Source of the DNA: Sycobia sp. Sy_11
Lineage: Eukaryota; Arthropoda; Insecta; Hymenoptera; Epichrysomallidae
Length of the DNA stretch: 64,000 bases
Reading direction: 5' to 3'
Assembly: GCA_018907035.1 (NCBI GenBank)
Contig: JACCIC010000019.1
Location: 1,884,001 to 1,948,000 of the forward strand
The notes under the pieces are model-generated. The model saw nothing but the letters and a program-made list of their open reading frames with translations. It made no database searches and was not told the DNA's origin. Positions 35,813 to 49,692 of the stretch are shown here, piece after piece. The number at the start of each line of letters is the position of its first letter. Position 1 is the first letter of the stretch. Position numbers and translations under genes: made by a program.

Positions 35813-36210
35813 CGTCAGGAAATCTAGCTCGGATCTGGCGAGTATTACTTACATGAGGAAATCGTCGGTAATACTGACTAGGATCTAGCCCGGACTAGGC
35901 ATATGCTGAGTATATTTCTGCACGAGAAATGTATAAAGAGTTACATTTAAATTAATACAGGTTCATGTACAATATAAACAAAAGTTACGTATAAGAACTT
36001 TCAATTCAATGATAGATTTACAAAATCTTTTTTCTGTACGTAGAAATTAAATAGTACAATTTTGCCGATGCATTTTTCAAAACGCTGTAAACTCATTGAA
36101 ACATCTGATACCAAAAGTTATGCTTAACTATTAAAGTTTAAAATCAAAATTATAACAGTTACATTAGACGTTCTAAGAAGTATTAAAAGTATGATTAACT
36201 GCATTAAAAG

Positions 36211-36211
36211 T

Positions 36212-36273
<62 letters not shown>
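36211..36273. repeat. (TA)n microsatellite
   Basis: About 60 bp, with one slipped unit near its left end. Confidence 0.95.
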
Positions 36274-36276
<3 letters not shown>

Positions 36277-36639
36277 ATCGAATATTACAATATAAATTAT
36301 GCGATAATCATAGTTATATTCATAATTTGAAGGGGTGTATTGAAAAATATGAAGAAACCTATTAGATGATGTATTTAAAGTATTGTAAAATGCAAATGCT
36401 TTTACAATAAAGTTGATAAAGAAGTGTGCAGAAAAACTCACGAAACCTTGTCTTGATTTCACTTTATTTTGTGTCATAAAATTTGATTTTTCCAATCGAT
36501 CTTTCCAATTTTTATAATTTCTTTGAGAACATGTGGCACCGGTATATAATTTTAAGCTTACTATTGTTATTATAATACTAACAAAATGTAACTATAAACT
36601 TAGTAACAATAGTGACACGATTTAAAAGAGTCTACGTTG

Positions 36640-37513
36640 AACATTTGCAGTAAGTAGACGCGTTTACTTTTTCGCGATACCGTTCAACTCTACTGAATAA
36701 AGAAATTCCTACCTTCTATGCGTGCGTCAATGACATATCAAGCTATGCAGCTATTACTCAAATAGATCGCTTCCCTAAATGAGACCAAAGAATTCATGGA
36801 CTGTTGAAGGACTTAACTTAACGGATTGTACCTGTGCGATTAGTAATATAGTGCAACCAGAAAATATATTATATGTATCACGGATTTCAAACAATAGGAT
36901 CTGCCTATAACTTCGAAAAAAGTAATAGTCGATCAGCTTACGGATAAGTACAAATCACTAATAATCAGTAACCATAATGTACCTATCCGCCCCTTCATCA
37001 ATAAACACAAAAAAGTGATTTTCTCTAAGGTCTCGCCTACAATCCCCAACTATGTTTTCTAAAATATACTAGAAAATTTAAAAATTAAACGCAGTTCTCC
37101 TGTCTCTATATTCAAGCAACAATTAGTAAAGAAGGATACAAACACGTCTCAAGCTTTCGACGACTAGTCTATATAAAACCGGAAGGTATAGATAAAATAC
37201 CGGAAATATTCAAAATCAATTAAGAAGAACTCGATCATTATATCTAAACTTGCACTGAAATAATTAAATGCTTCAATTGTCAAATGCAAGGCCACATCGC
37301 CAAAAATTGCAAAAACAAAAATCTCAATTCATACATAATGGAAACCGACAGTACTCGCAATGTAAACACGTCCGGCACAATAATAAATCCCGAAACTGAA
37401 AAGAGAAACACACCGAGTAGCAAAACTTTAAACGATTCAAATAACTATATATTATTAGACACCAGCAAGGAAAACAAACGAGCATACTTCGAAATAAGTT
37501 TCACTGAATCCTA
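36640..37513 (+). pseudogene. LINE ORF1 (gag-like, zinc-knuckle) pseudogene
   Basis: This is ORF1 of a Jockey/I-type non-LTR element, related to the one at 23.9 kb. Across frame breaks one reads ILYVSRISNNRICL, VIVDQLTDKYKSL, VPIRPFINKHKKVIFSKVSPTIPNYV and LENLKIKRSSPVS. YKHVSSFRRLVYIKPEGIDKIPEIFKIN follows. The nucleic-acid knuckle is intact: IKCFNCQMQGHIAKNCKNK (about 37268-37323; C-x2-C-x4-H-x4-C). A polar Ser/Thr/Asn tail (MQGHIAKN... to 37512) then stops. Frameshifts and stops disable it. Confidence 0.82.
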
Positions 37514-37930
37514 ATGCGCTACTGAAAAACATCTTAACAATGAATCAACTTAGAATATTACAACGATTACAAAACAGGGAAAAATTGAAAAGCAAATCAC
37601 AGAGCACACAGACGATCAGAATAAAACGCAGATCGATAAAACAACAACCAAAACAAAAAATAACTCCGAGCAGCTATTTCTTGATGATTTAGACCGAAAA
37701 CTAATAAGTATAAAATCTTACCTAGAAACAGCAGACACACTACTAAATTATACTCAATTTAAAAGTCTATTAGAAAACACAAAAAATACTAAAAATCCTG
37801 CAAAAATAATAGCTCAACATACCGACGATATAGATACAGCTCAATAAAAACTCGATGCACTAAACTACTTAAGAATATTGAAGTGACTACAATAAATCAA
37901 CCTAAAACAGAAGAATCCCTAAATCTAGAA

Positions 37931-38044
37931 TAATCCATCTACTTCGGAATAATGCAATCTAACATGTCTAAAATACTGCAATGGAAATAATCCATCTCCT
38001 TCGGAATAATGCAATCTAACATGTCTAAAATACTGCAATGGAAC
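37931..38044 (+). repeat. 57-bp tandem duplication at the ORF1/ORF2 junction
   Basis: Two copies (37931-37987, 37988-38044) differ at only one or two positions (CATCTACTTC against CATCTCCTTC). The unit includes the ATG and first codons of the endonuclease frame, and 57 is a multiple of three. The duplication is recent compared with the decay of the element. Confidence 0.92.
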
Positions 38045-39337
38045 ATAAATGGATTTGAGCCCCAATATGAAATGCTACAAAACATTGTTAACAAATTTAA
38101 AATCGATATCATCGGTCTTAAGGAGAGCAACCTTAAGAATAATGAAAAAATTAATACGAAAAATTATATATGTTACAATACAAATAGAACTGATTGTTTA
38201 CGTGCTAGCAGAGGAGTCACCATCCTTATAAAAAACAATCTATATAGCTGCGAAATACATGTACAAATAAATATAGAAGCCGTTGCGATCATTACCCTTA
38301 TAAATAACAGGAACATAACTATCTGACATATTTATTTAAGTTATCGTACGCCTATTGACATGCAAGAATTAGATAAACTGATACAGCAACTCCCACCTCC
38401 CCTCTCATTAATTGGTGATTTCAACAGTCACAGCCAGTTTTGGGCTTCTTACAATACAGATAAAAGAGGGCTATTAATCCAAGAATGTATAAACAAAATT
38501 AATGTAGTTATACTAAACGACGACTCACCAACTAATTTCAATAGTTCGAATGGTAAGAGTACCGCCATCGACCTGACAATCTGCAGCAGTAATCTAGCAA
38601 TAATACTCGAATGAAATGTTTTAGATTATAAATGTGGAAGTGACCACTATCCTCTTATACTCCAATTCAATCAATATAGTAAAAATCCACGAATGCACCA
38701 CAAACGTTGGACATTTCACCAAGCTGACTGGCACAATTACAAACGTAAAACAACTGAAAACTTAAATAACCTGAGCTTACTATTGGAAGATAAAGACAGC
38801 ATTGACATTAATATCATAATGCCAAACTTCACCAATACTCTTATAGTGGCAGCGGAAAAATCTATACCCAGAACTAATAACAAATGCCAAAAGAAAAAGA
38901 ATCCGTGGTGGAATCAAGAGTATGAAATAGCAATAAAAAATGTCAAAAAAGCGCTAAACAATTTTAAAAGGAAAACAACAATTGAAAGAAAAACTGAGCA
39001 TCAACAACTAAAAGCCATTGCAAAACGAACAGTAAAAGAGAGCAAAAGAAAATCTTGGCTCGAATTCCTCGGTTCAATAGATCAACATACTTCCAGTAAC
39101 ACTATTTGGAGGAAAATAAAATCGATAGAAGGCAAACAATACGATCAGTCTCTAACTCTGGTCGAAAAGGACACAATAGTCAATGATCCGACTATTATAG
39201 CAAACATTTTTGCTAAAAAATTCGCATACAACTCGAACGACACAAACTATACATCAGAATTCAGTGTATCTAAAAATAACTCCGAAGAAACAAACATGCA
39301 ATGTTGTCCGCTTATGGTAGTAAAAAGATTGCAATAA
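38009..39337 (+). pseudogene. LINE ORF2: endonuclease and pre-RT linker, cut off before the RT
   Basis: This is the best preserved retrotransposon protein in the window. From ATG 38009 the endonuclease reads MSKILQWNINGFEPQ (catalytic Asn), IIGLKESNL (the QET Glu site as KES), LIGDFNSHSQFWAS (Asp and Asn) and TAIDLTICSSNL. CGSDHYPLILQ (Asp-His) closes it. Single in-frame stops interrupt at about 38324 and 38612. The linker 38693-39337 is open (HKRWTFHQADW, NPWWNQEYEIAIK, KSKRKSWLEFLGSI) and ends before any RT block. A 5'-complete but 3'-lacking LINE is unusual, so a later deletion or rearrangement at about 39340 is likely. Confidence 0.88.
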
Positions 39338-39339
39338 AA

Positions 39340-41870
39340 ATGAATCAAATTCTTTGCATTATAATTGTGTGCAAATGTGTAAATGAAAGAATGGAGGATT
39401 AAAATGGTTTATAATCGTGAATAAGGTGGTTGGTCTTCAACTGCAAAGGTGACTAGTTTCATTTATCTATTCTTAAGATAGATCGTTGCTACCTAACGTC
39501 TGACGGTGTAAAGCATTTGATTTTTGCGCTATAAGTCATATTCTAAATTATTTATTCTCATGGCTTTATATATAAACTTGGTAAATATTATTTGTTATAT
39601 AATGACTAAACTGAACCACTATTAATGTGACTGGTGCTATGTTAACGTCTTGAATTATTGAATTATTTGTAAAACTGCTATGTTTACATTGACTAACAGG
39701 GAAAGGTCACGGTATTTATGCGATGAAATTGCTTTAGATTGAGCGACATAACTCGGATTACCTTTCAAACAAGCACTGAAAGGTTTTAGAACCAAACGCA
39801 TTCCTAAATTCTCACTTGAAAATCTGCAGCTGCTTCTTCTATTTAAATTACATGTTCGATGAAGACAGCAATCATTTTTCATCCGGTTGAAATGAAAAGA
39901 TTAATTTGGAAAACTCGAGTAGGGCGGTAGGTTCTCACGATTGAGATAATAATCGCGACACGTTCATCTGCATGATTTGGAACTTCCATTACATACGCGA
40001 CTGTGCACCATCGTGAAATTTGAATATACAAAAAGGTAAGTAAAATAAATCCTAGCTGGTATACATAAATGTTGATTCTAAAATTAGTTCCCACCCATAA
40101 GCTTCTATTATATTCTGATCAATTGCGCAGCAGTGAAGTTCTGAATACAATATTCACAGTAAATCATGCTTCGTGCAATATAAATACAATTATTATTTAT
40201 ATATTCCGTTTAAATATTTGATAGTATCTAATATAATTAATTAATATTATATTTATCTAATTTCCAATTAATTTACTTATTACAATATAAATATATGTAT
40301 GCAGATTTTTTCTTCTCTCTAGCCGATCTATTTACAGCTTTTGTATGCGCACGTTATGAATGAAGATTAAATATATTCGCTTATTTTCATATTCATTTCA
40401 ATAACTTACATTTTGTGAGATTCTTTTACAATATAATAATACAGATAATTGCATCAAATAAAATTAATACAATATAATCATGATAATTAATTAATTAATA
40501 AATAATCATAACATCTTAACAGTGTTATAAAATTAAGTGAGAATTAAGGATTATTTATCAAAAAATATGTAGGCCTAAGGGAAGATGAGAGCTCAAACAT
40601 GAGCTCAACTTATAAAATGTTAAGATAAATTGAGTTTATTGGGGTTATGATTTTGACAGTTTTGAATCTTTCATTAGTTACGAGGCGGGCTAAATTTTTT
40701 TCGTATCTGCATTACCATTGAAAAATTTCTGATTTTTTATAATAAATTCATAAGTGCGAGAATTTCGAAAATCCACATAAAAATCCAAAAAAAGCGCAAA
40801 CATAACAAGCTTACCCAATGATATAAACAAAGCATCAGAACAGGCAAAGAAATCATTCGTGCAATAATTCACAAATTTTTCTCAAATCAATTGGCATGGA
40901 ATTTGAAAATGGAAAAACAAATAAATTAAACGTGGAACCATCTCAGAACCAATTTTATGAATGAAAATCTCCTTAAGACCAAAGCCCTGTAGGTTAATAC
41001 GACCATGAATTCTACATAATACAATTACAACCCTCCATAAATATACCCTAAGTTTAATAGAAAAAAAATTGTAAATGGTAAGTATTCAATTCAATCTTGT
41101 ACTTGAAAATTAAATTGACGATCATTACCGTTACGATTTGAATATTTTTAATGTTGTCTCTATTAAGATTTCAAGTCTCCGTTCAAATTTTAAACGTTTT
41201 GCTATTGTATTTTAATATTTACTATATTCTAAATGAAACTAAAAATTATAATATTATTGTAGAATTCATCAAAATCAAGCCAAGTCCTTGCTGAGAATGA
41301 TCATCGCCCCAGCTTAATAATTATAGCTTAATACTCGATGGAGACACCTTAATTGCACTTTTATTAAAAAAATAAATAAAGAAAGAAAGAAAACCAAACA
41401 AAGAAACAAATAAAACAAAGGTTAAAAAGAAAAAAACAGTAAATCATGGTAAGCTTACAATTAAAAATTATTAAAAAATAGAATAATATATTAAATTGAT
41501 TAATTTAATTAAATTTAATAATAAATTAAATTTTTGGTGTTTATGATTGTGATATAATTATAATATATGTTTTAGTATAATTATCTTATTGTTAGTATTT
41601 AGTTTCTCCATACGTTAATTATTCTTAAAAAATTGACTATATTCTTTTAATTATTAAGATTAAAATTTTTCAATATTTTTGTTTAGAAAAAAGAATAAAT
41701 GAGCCATCAGGATTCTCCATAGAATGACCGTAACAAGTTTATCAACAAAAAAAAAAATGAAACATAACAAAATACTAAATTGTAAGTACGAATAAATTGT
41801 TAAAACTATTTTTCTTTCCAAAAAAAACGACAATTTTCATAAAAATAAATAATTTTTTTTCCAGCAATGT
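39340..41870. other. AT-rich intergenic DNA, no gene seen
   Basis: No RT or RNase H continuation of the preceding LINE is found here. AAAG/AAAC-rich low-complexity sequence occurs near 41370-41440. Confidence 0.5.
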
Positions 41871-42102
41871 GATTTCTCGCGAAAAGCTTCCCTCGACTTA
41901 TTCTCTTTGAAGCACCCGCCACCGACACCGGTCGCACGCACTGTACGCACACTCTCATGCGCAAACGCGTATGTCGGAGCACCGCGCCAGATCTATGACC
42001 GAAGCAAAATCTATACAGCAGGCGCATGTGCAGCTGCAATAGCATCTTGGGAAGCTACATAGGGTATGTACGCTCTGTCTACCTTTATGTATATGCAACT
42101 CG

Positions 42103-42108
<6 letters not shown>

Positions 42109-42159
<51 letters not shown>
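42109..42159. repeat. (TA)n microsatellite
   Basis: Perfect TA run between CpG-rich blocks. Confidence 0.95.
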
Positions 42160-42162
<3 letters not shown>

Positions 42163-42285
42163 CCCTCGATCGATGAACCAACGCGCTGCAGCGTCGTCAG
42201 CTGATTCCTGCAAGTGCGACTGTGTGCGTATATTACCTGGACGGCGGACACAGCAGCGCTGAGTTTTGCTTCGCAAATTCCTCAT

Positions 42286-42289
<4 letters not shown>

Positions 42290-42341
<52 letters not shown>
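42290..42341. repeat. (TA)n microsatellite
   Basis: Perfect TA run between CpG-rich blocks. Confidence 0.95.
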
Positions 42342-42343
<2 letters not shown>

Positions 42344-42666
42344 CGAACGCCTACGCTTGGTCAGGAATGATCAATCGCGCGGTCGCCCCGGTGAACACAC
42401 GGCGCCAGTATATAGTGCACGGCTCCTAATATACGTTTTCGTAGCTCTTTCTCTCTCTCACTTTCCCACATATATTTGCATAATTAAAATCATCTCCGTA
42501 AAACTCTCCTTCACGTCTCCTTGTATTTCCCGAAGCGTGTGTTAACTCGAGCGGATGCCGAGGGCACGGGGGGTCAACAACAACGACGGTGGCACGATAT
42601 AACCCGTGAGTATATAAAACTAACGTATAAATATTTTTTTCTTCTGCTCTTTTTTATCTTACCTAT

Positions 42667-42669
<3 letters not shown>

Positions 42670-42725
<56 letters not shown>
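42670..42725. repeat. (TA)n microsatellite
   Basis: Perfect TA run of about 55 bp. Confidence 0.95.
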
Positions 42726-42729
<4 letters not shown>

Positions 42730-42944
42730 CTCCGATGGGTTGCCAAGTTATCATTCTACAGACAAAACGAGACCACGGCCTTGAAGATGGAGAACGCACT
42801 CTATATATATAATTTTTCTGCGTCGATCGGTCGTTTATATTCTGCATTTTCCGCAGACCACAAGGTATTCATCTTCCCCCTCTTCCATTTTTGTCGTACC
42901 TTGCACCAGTTTGCATTTTCATTCTATAATTAGAGCCCAGGGGA

Positions 42945-42948
<4 letters not shown>

Positions 42949-42997
<49 letters not shown>
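42949..42997. repeat. (TA)n microsatellite
   Basis: Perfect TA run of about 48 bp just before the CpG-richest part of the island. Confidence 0.95.
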
Positions 42998-42999
<2 letters not shown>

Positions 43000-43129
43000 T
43001 AAAGGCAGTTGTGTATGCGCGTTTGTATCTATAGAGTTAAAGGGCTGCGCGGCGCGAGCTCCCGCGGCTTAGCGGCAAATTAGATCGTCGCGAGCGCAGT
43101 GTTTGAATTTTTTTTGTACTGCGCCGGGT

Positions 43130-46100
43130 GTATTTTTTACATCCCCTGGATGTAATGAATTTGGAATCAGTTGAGTTTTTGGATCGCCAAGAGTATTAGA
43201 AAGTACTTTTATGAGAGAAGAAAATTGATGCTCCTTTCGATGAAATTAGTTATCCGGCATGGTTGTTATACATAACGTTATATTTTTGATAAAGATATGC
43301 TATATGTTTGTTTCTCGCATTTAAGTCCATATTTCGATTTAGTGAATGTATCGTCTACTTTTAAAAATTTTCATTTCAGGATCTTTTTAAACATATTTTT
43401 TACTCATGTTATTAACAAACGATAGTTGATCAATAGCGAATAAGCAAACAAGTTCAAGATCTTTCCTCTATAGTTCCAAGTTTTGTAAAAAGAATAAATT
43501 ATTCGTTGTTTTACGGATGAGTGTAGATATATTAAATACGTAACAGTTGGATTTAAAAAAAACATTAATTCTGAATTGCTATCTTTGAAAGCTCTTGACT
43601 TGAATAAAATTTTAATAACTCATTTTTGTTTTGATTTCCTTCATACTTTAAGTGAAATATTCAATTAAAAATTATAACTTCATATTCCTTCGATTAATTA
43701 CGAATTTCCGACAATCATATTCGCAGTGAAAATATAAAAATTACAAAATATTTAAATTGGTATTTGACATATATTTTCCTTTTCATACATTTCCTTGGAA
43801 TAATATGAATAATTTACCACTGCGAGATTTAATAAAAATCCCGCGTTCATACGCATTATATTTTTCGAATGATATCGATGGAAGTCAACGAAATGGACCT
43901 TTTGAAAGTTTAAGGCTTGGTTTGCGAATAAAATGAGGCTTTTTGAAATATATCAGTTAAATCGATTATTAATTTTTATTGTATTTTAACAAACTAGCAT
44001 TGGGAGAAACAATCATATATAACGTTATGAAATATATATCAATAATTTCAGTAAGTTATGAATTGAGGAGAGAACGTCATTCATTATCGGTATTATGTTT
44101 TGAAATTGAGCTCTTTGAACTTTGCGTCAGAATACAAATTTTGCACAACTGTTCAATTATCTTCATATGTATGCTTATTGTATTCGTTATAACAAAAAAG
44201 CAGTTCAAGTGTAGAGGTTTCAATAACCCCTTCTATATTCCTGCAGGAAAGTGAAAGTTATATGCATTATATACTTTGTCTCAAAAACTTTTCGAAAGGC
44301 TACTATTATATATGACTTTAATAGATTTACTTTACACACAGTATAAAGTTAGTTGACAAGTAAATATTAACATAACTGTTTCTTTTCTATTACTGTTAGG
44401 TAATCAAATTACTAGATTTGCCAATTCATCGTGGATGCATTTTATATATTTACTTCCTTATGACTTTATTTAGTTTCACTTCATGTTTTCTTTACGTCAC
44501 TGTAGGAGATTCATTTTGAAAGCAATATAATGTATTAAAATAAACATTATGGAAACATTATTACGAAGTCTAATAAACATATAATACCGTTCGCCTACAC
44601 TCCACTATCTGTACAGTTTATAGAATCTAGAATATACCGTTTTAGGAAAATAGAGAAATGAATGATTATAAATAGAATGGAAAATATGTCTAATTTTAAT
44701 CAAGGTAAATAAAAGATTGTATATATTACGGACTTTGATGCAGAATCCATATATGCGAATGAGAATTCGCAGTTAACTCGTAAATTTTAAATCATATATT
44801 TACTTTTGATTTCAATGTTGAATTAATATATGGATTAAATATCTTTAGAAAAAATAGGCTATTTTCTAACAAAAACAGACATTTACTATAAAATGTTCGA
44901 TTTATTTACAATGTTGCATAAAACTTGAATAGTTTAATCTTGATTTGATTCCTGGATGAAGTATAAAAGTGTTATTAATACCTTGACCAATATTATTATT
45001 CTTCTATTTTTAAACAGACTTTGATAATTTTGATAAATTATTTAATAGTTGAACTATGCATGCTCTGTAGATGAATATCATTTAGCTATTTTCTAATATG
45101 AAAGCAGCGTATATTGAATATAAAATCAGAGGTGAAATTGTTAAAATATCCTCTTTATTTATTTACTTTACAAAACAGCAAAGAATATATAATTGAATCA
45201 TTTTGTGTTCATTATCCACAATCATTACTTGATTACTTTTGTGCGTAACAGTAAAATCGATTTTTCATTTTAATTAACGCGATTAATGGCATAATAAGAG
45301 GCGACATTTTAAGACTTTTCTCTATCTGATATTTTTGTACGTCTCGTCCCACCATAGATATTCCAATTCAATCTCAGAAGCATGCAAATAATCGAACGGA
45401 AAAATACAAATAATTGAAAAGAATTAATAGTCGAGTCGGCCTATGTAAAAATTATCCTTATGCGTAATTTGTTTTGAAATATCCAGTTTCTCTTCAGAAA
45501 TAGTTTCGACAGAGGAAGTAGATTAAAGTGCGAGTTTACGGACCAATGTTTTGCCATAACTTAATGCAGTTAATAACGTAATAGGTAATATTTTCAAAAT
45601 GCTTTTTCATCCAAATCGTACCAGCCATTTGGGTGGATTATGTTTGCAAAATCTATAAGTTTATTTTATAAAACAAAAGCAATTTCTGCTTGAACCATCT
45701 TAAGAATTTAAAAAGACCGACTAGAGCCAAAGGAAAAAATTTGGCGATCTAAGCCGCATCTGTTGGAATTTATTCTCAATGTACATCAGACATTCTTTTT
45801 TAAAGCTGAAATATTTATGAAAATGGAAAAGCGAGCTTAGAAAATTATATATGCTCGGATTGCTTATTGTTTTTAGTATTTAAGCTCGTTATCGACAACT
45901 GTTTCTTGTGTTTCTATTTCTGCTGGTCTACACAGTCAATCGACCTATGTCTGGTTTTACCATAGCTATTAAATACCTGTCGACGGACCTGGATATACCT
46001 GTATTTTTTAAGTTGCCTAATGAAATATAACTCATTAAATGGCAGGCAAAGCTTGTGCATGATTATATAACAAATTCATAAAATTAATCAACTAAAAAAA

Positions 46101-47750
46101 TATTCAAGCAAGTTTTGAACTTGAAGTCGTAAAATTCAACTTCAAGTGAATCTAATACGAAAAAAATTAATGTTACGGCAACATAGGTGTATAGTCGAAC
46201 TTGATATTTTTATAAACAAAACTTTTATTTATTCTATAAATTATTGCCAAAAAAGTCAGTGCTAAGAATTACTGTATTTATTGGTGTAAGTTTGCAAGTT
46301 CTCAAATCTGAAATTCTTTTGAATTCAATGTGACCATAAAGGTCATTTCCAGATAAACTCGGAATTCAAGAATAGTACCCTTATTTTTGATGCCGAAAAT
46401 CCTGAAATGAAAATGGTAGATATTATATGATATTTTTATCGATTATTATGACATCGAGTTCAAAAATAAGAGAAATTTTAATAAGAACAAATATTCTGAA
46501 AGATGCCAAAATTCTAAATTGTGACGATATTTTGACCTTTTTCTTATCTGAAGACAGAGACTAATAAAAAGATGAATTTATACTTATATAATCCCTTCAC
46601 TTGAATAACTTAAGAAAATATTAAATTCCTTTGCAAAAATGGTTTTGCTCTTTTCGAATATACTGTCTAAAATAAATTTTCATTATAAAAATATTGAAGC
46701 ACTTTTAATTTTATACTTGAAAAATAATATACCTCCCCTTTAGGTCAGCTCTAAAATTAAATTTTTTCGTGGTTTTACTGTCTGTAGAAAATTCACAAAA
46801 TTCAATATAATTTACATTTTTCTGCTGCATTTGAAAAGAACTTTTCATGGTTTTTAAATTTGAATTTAGTTTCATCAGAAGATATTTAAACAATTAACGG
46901 AATTGATAGTAAACGATAATTATCTAATATATAATAAGAGAATATTACAAAGTTTTCATCGTTTTTTTCCTTATTATGTATAACATTATTATCATTATTT
47001 TAAAAAAACGTAAAAAAGTTTTGCAGTTATTCAATTGTGATTGTTTTATTGCATCTGCTTTATCATTCTTCAGTGAATACTTTTAATGTTTAAATATTAG
47101 AGCGATCCTGGTGATAGTGAGTTCGATAAGAATTTATTTTTTCCCGTGTGTGTTTCCTCACACATACATTATTGATGAAGCGAGCTTCCGGTTTAGTCCA
47201 AAAGTCATACTTTTCCGCGCAGACTGTAGAAGAGTGTCCAACTCTGAAAAAAGCGACGTCTACAGCTAATATTTTAAATATAATGCAGTTTTTTTTAGGT
47301 TGCACTTCATTTCTAGCAAATACTTGATTATAATTTAGACTCATTGTGTTAATTAATCTAAAATAATAACCTGCACCATTTCGATTATGTAAAAGCTATT
47401 ATCCTCTTACTATTAATATTGCTTCCAAGTGCAATTTAGCGTCAATAAATTCATCAAATGATTTAAGTTCCCTTACAAGTATTTCTTTTAATTAAGAAAA
47501 CTTTTAATCTTACTATTAATATATTCAACAATAAATGAATAATTAGTTCTGTTTCTAAAAATAAAATAATATAAATTTAGATTTTTTTATAATTTAAATG
47601 GATTCATTCAAACAAAAATAATTCCAGTCTTGTCAAAATCGCTTAAGCGTTCGGATATATTAGTAAACACTTCTGCCCGCAGGTGTTTATGTATATATAA
47701 TCACTGTAAATTTCAAGCCAATCCTGAAATAAAGTTGAAAAGCTAGTAAG
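43130..47750. other. AT-rich intergenic DNA, no gene seen
   Basis: More than 4 kb without a recognisable domain, tRNA or high-copy repeat. The 91-codon frame at 43979 and the small minus-strand frames look random. Confidence 0.5.
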
Positions 47751-47829
47751 TAAATTAAGCGAAAGAAATGGAGCCCTGCCTCCTACGGAGGAGTGCAATT
47801 TCCAAATCTACAATCTAAGGGTTCTTTCT

Positions 47830-49140
47830 GATTACAGAAGAAACAGAACGGAAAAATGTATTAAATCAGTGGATAATAAACAACATGGTTCGGCAATGCA
47901 TTACGTAAAAGCAATGCAAAATGTCATGTTTTCAAAACGAGACCAAGCAATAGTAATGCAAACACTTAAAGAAGATACTCGAACAAGCAATACGTAATTA
48001 AAATTACAAAATTAAAGCAATTAGCGAATATCTGATTCATTTCTAGAATTGCATCTAGTCGTATATGCAAATATTTAACGTCAAAAGAAATTGCGGATAA
48101 TTTAATCGAAAATCACAAAGTATGCATATGCTCTTTATCTGAATAGACAACGAAAGAAAACAAAGCAAAAATTGCCACTACAAGAAAGGATAATTCAAAA
48201 ACAAAATGACTTTCCGCTAAACTGACATACGGAAATGACATCAATCCATACATTCCATCAAATAATCAAAGTTAATACATAATATCAAATATTATTCAAA
48301 CTAAACTCATACAATGGAACTTAAATAGATTTTATAAGCCGAGATTATAGTTTTTGAAGAATATGAGAATAGACGTGTTAATAAAAGAGAAAAATCCGTA
48401 ACTGAGATGCTTACCGAAAATTCACTTCAAAGAAGATATTTGTACAAAAATAAAAGTTATCTGAAGGTTTGTATAATAGCAATTATATTTATCATTACCC
48501 GATAAATATTACTGTATATAGTAAAAATGAAAATCTTGAATCAGATTTTTTTACCTTAGAATTTTAAAAAACTAGATTGGGTAACTTTCTAAAATAAAAT
48601 AGAAAATAATATAAGGAAATTAGAAAATAAAAATATACATAAAAAGACTATCGATATTATGGAATTCATGAAAATTATTAAAAATAGCGCAAATGAAAAC
48701 ATTCCTAAAATAAAAGTTAGAAACAATAAAAAGGAAGTTCCGTGGTAAAGCGAAAAATATAAGATGGTTCAAGATAATACAAATATTCTTTCAATATTTT
48801 AAAAAAAAAATAACATATTCACAAAAAAAGTTTTTATCTATCAAAATGAAAGCTATACGTCAAAAAGTATTTCTAGAAAATATAGAAATATCCTGGCAAG
48901 ATCACACAACACAATTAAATCAGGTACAAAAAATCACATCACACCAGTAGCAAAAAAATATAGTGAAATGCAATAGATCAATGGTAATAAAAAAGTTAGC
49001 AGAATTATAAATTTATGCAACGAAAGCATAAACCTCTCGAGTGCTGCAGATATATCTAGTGAGCCCGAAAACATATTTTTTCGAACTCTGACGTGACTAA
49101 CTCCGAAGAATTCAAAATACATAAAACTTCTCATGAGATA
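47830..49140 (+). pseudogene. LINE relic (ORF1 end, endonuclease start, pre-RT linker), heavily decayed
   Basis: It is a relative of the element at 36.6-39.3 kb, older and more broken. Around 48301-48400 one reads KLIQWNLNRFYKPRL, matching QWNINGFxP at the endonuclease start. Around 48580-48930 one reads DWVTF, IENNIRKLENKN, ENIPKIKVRNNKKEVPW.SEKYKMVQ and KMKAIRQKVFLENIEISWQDHT, matching the linker with its NPWWN-E motif. The middle of the endonuclease and everything after the linker are gone. Confidence 0.65.
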
Positions 49141-49599
49141 ATAATGTAACTTATTTATTAAACAGATAATGATATCGATGTAAAAAACATGTTATTTAGA
49201 AATCTACAAGTCTATAGAAAATTGTTTCCTATAATGTAGAAACATTTGTAATTCTGTCTCAGAGAATAAAATAAAATTAAATTAAATGAATTAAAGTGAA
49301 ATTTAATTATCAAAGCAACCAAATTAAATACAATTAAAAAAATTTCATTTCCGATATATTTGCCGCAAAGACGTGCCACCCTTTTTATTGTTCTGCGCTC
49401 CTAACAATCGACCACATGCATTCCTTGCGCGGTGAATCTATGGCGCCGATACGTATTAATTGTTATATATTTATATTAATTTTTGTTAAATTAATTCATG
49501 TAAAAAAACTCTTGTTAAAGTAATTTCATACTTGTCCTAAATTTGTTTAGTTCAATGAAAAAGAAAAATAGCTCATCATCGAATCCTGCTTGTATAATG

Positions 49600-49628
49600 T
49601 GGTTCAATTTGTATGGCGTTTGATACAG

Positions 49629-49692
<64 letters not shown>

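Larger units (their letters stand above)
41875..43125. promoter_or_regulatory. CpG-rich island split by four (TA)n tracts
   Basis: GC-rich blocks at about 41875-42060, 42160-42260, 42345-42430, 42540-42600 and 43010-43125 alternate with TA tracts of 50 bp or more. CpG is frequent (CACCGCGCC, GGTCGCACGC, GCGCGGCGCGAGCTCCCGCGG). The long open frames on both strands run through TATATA and are artefacts. The island may hold promoters or enhancers, but neither strand nor start site could be decided. Confidence 0.42.

Noticed and set aside
42026..42784. Several frames of 60-107 codons with YIYIYI runs
   Set aside because: They are translations of (TA)n microsatellites and their borders.
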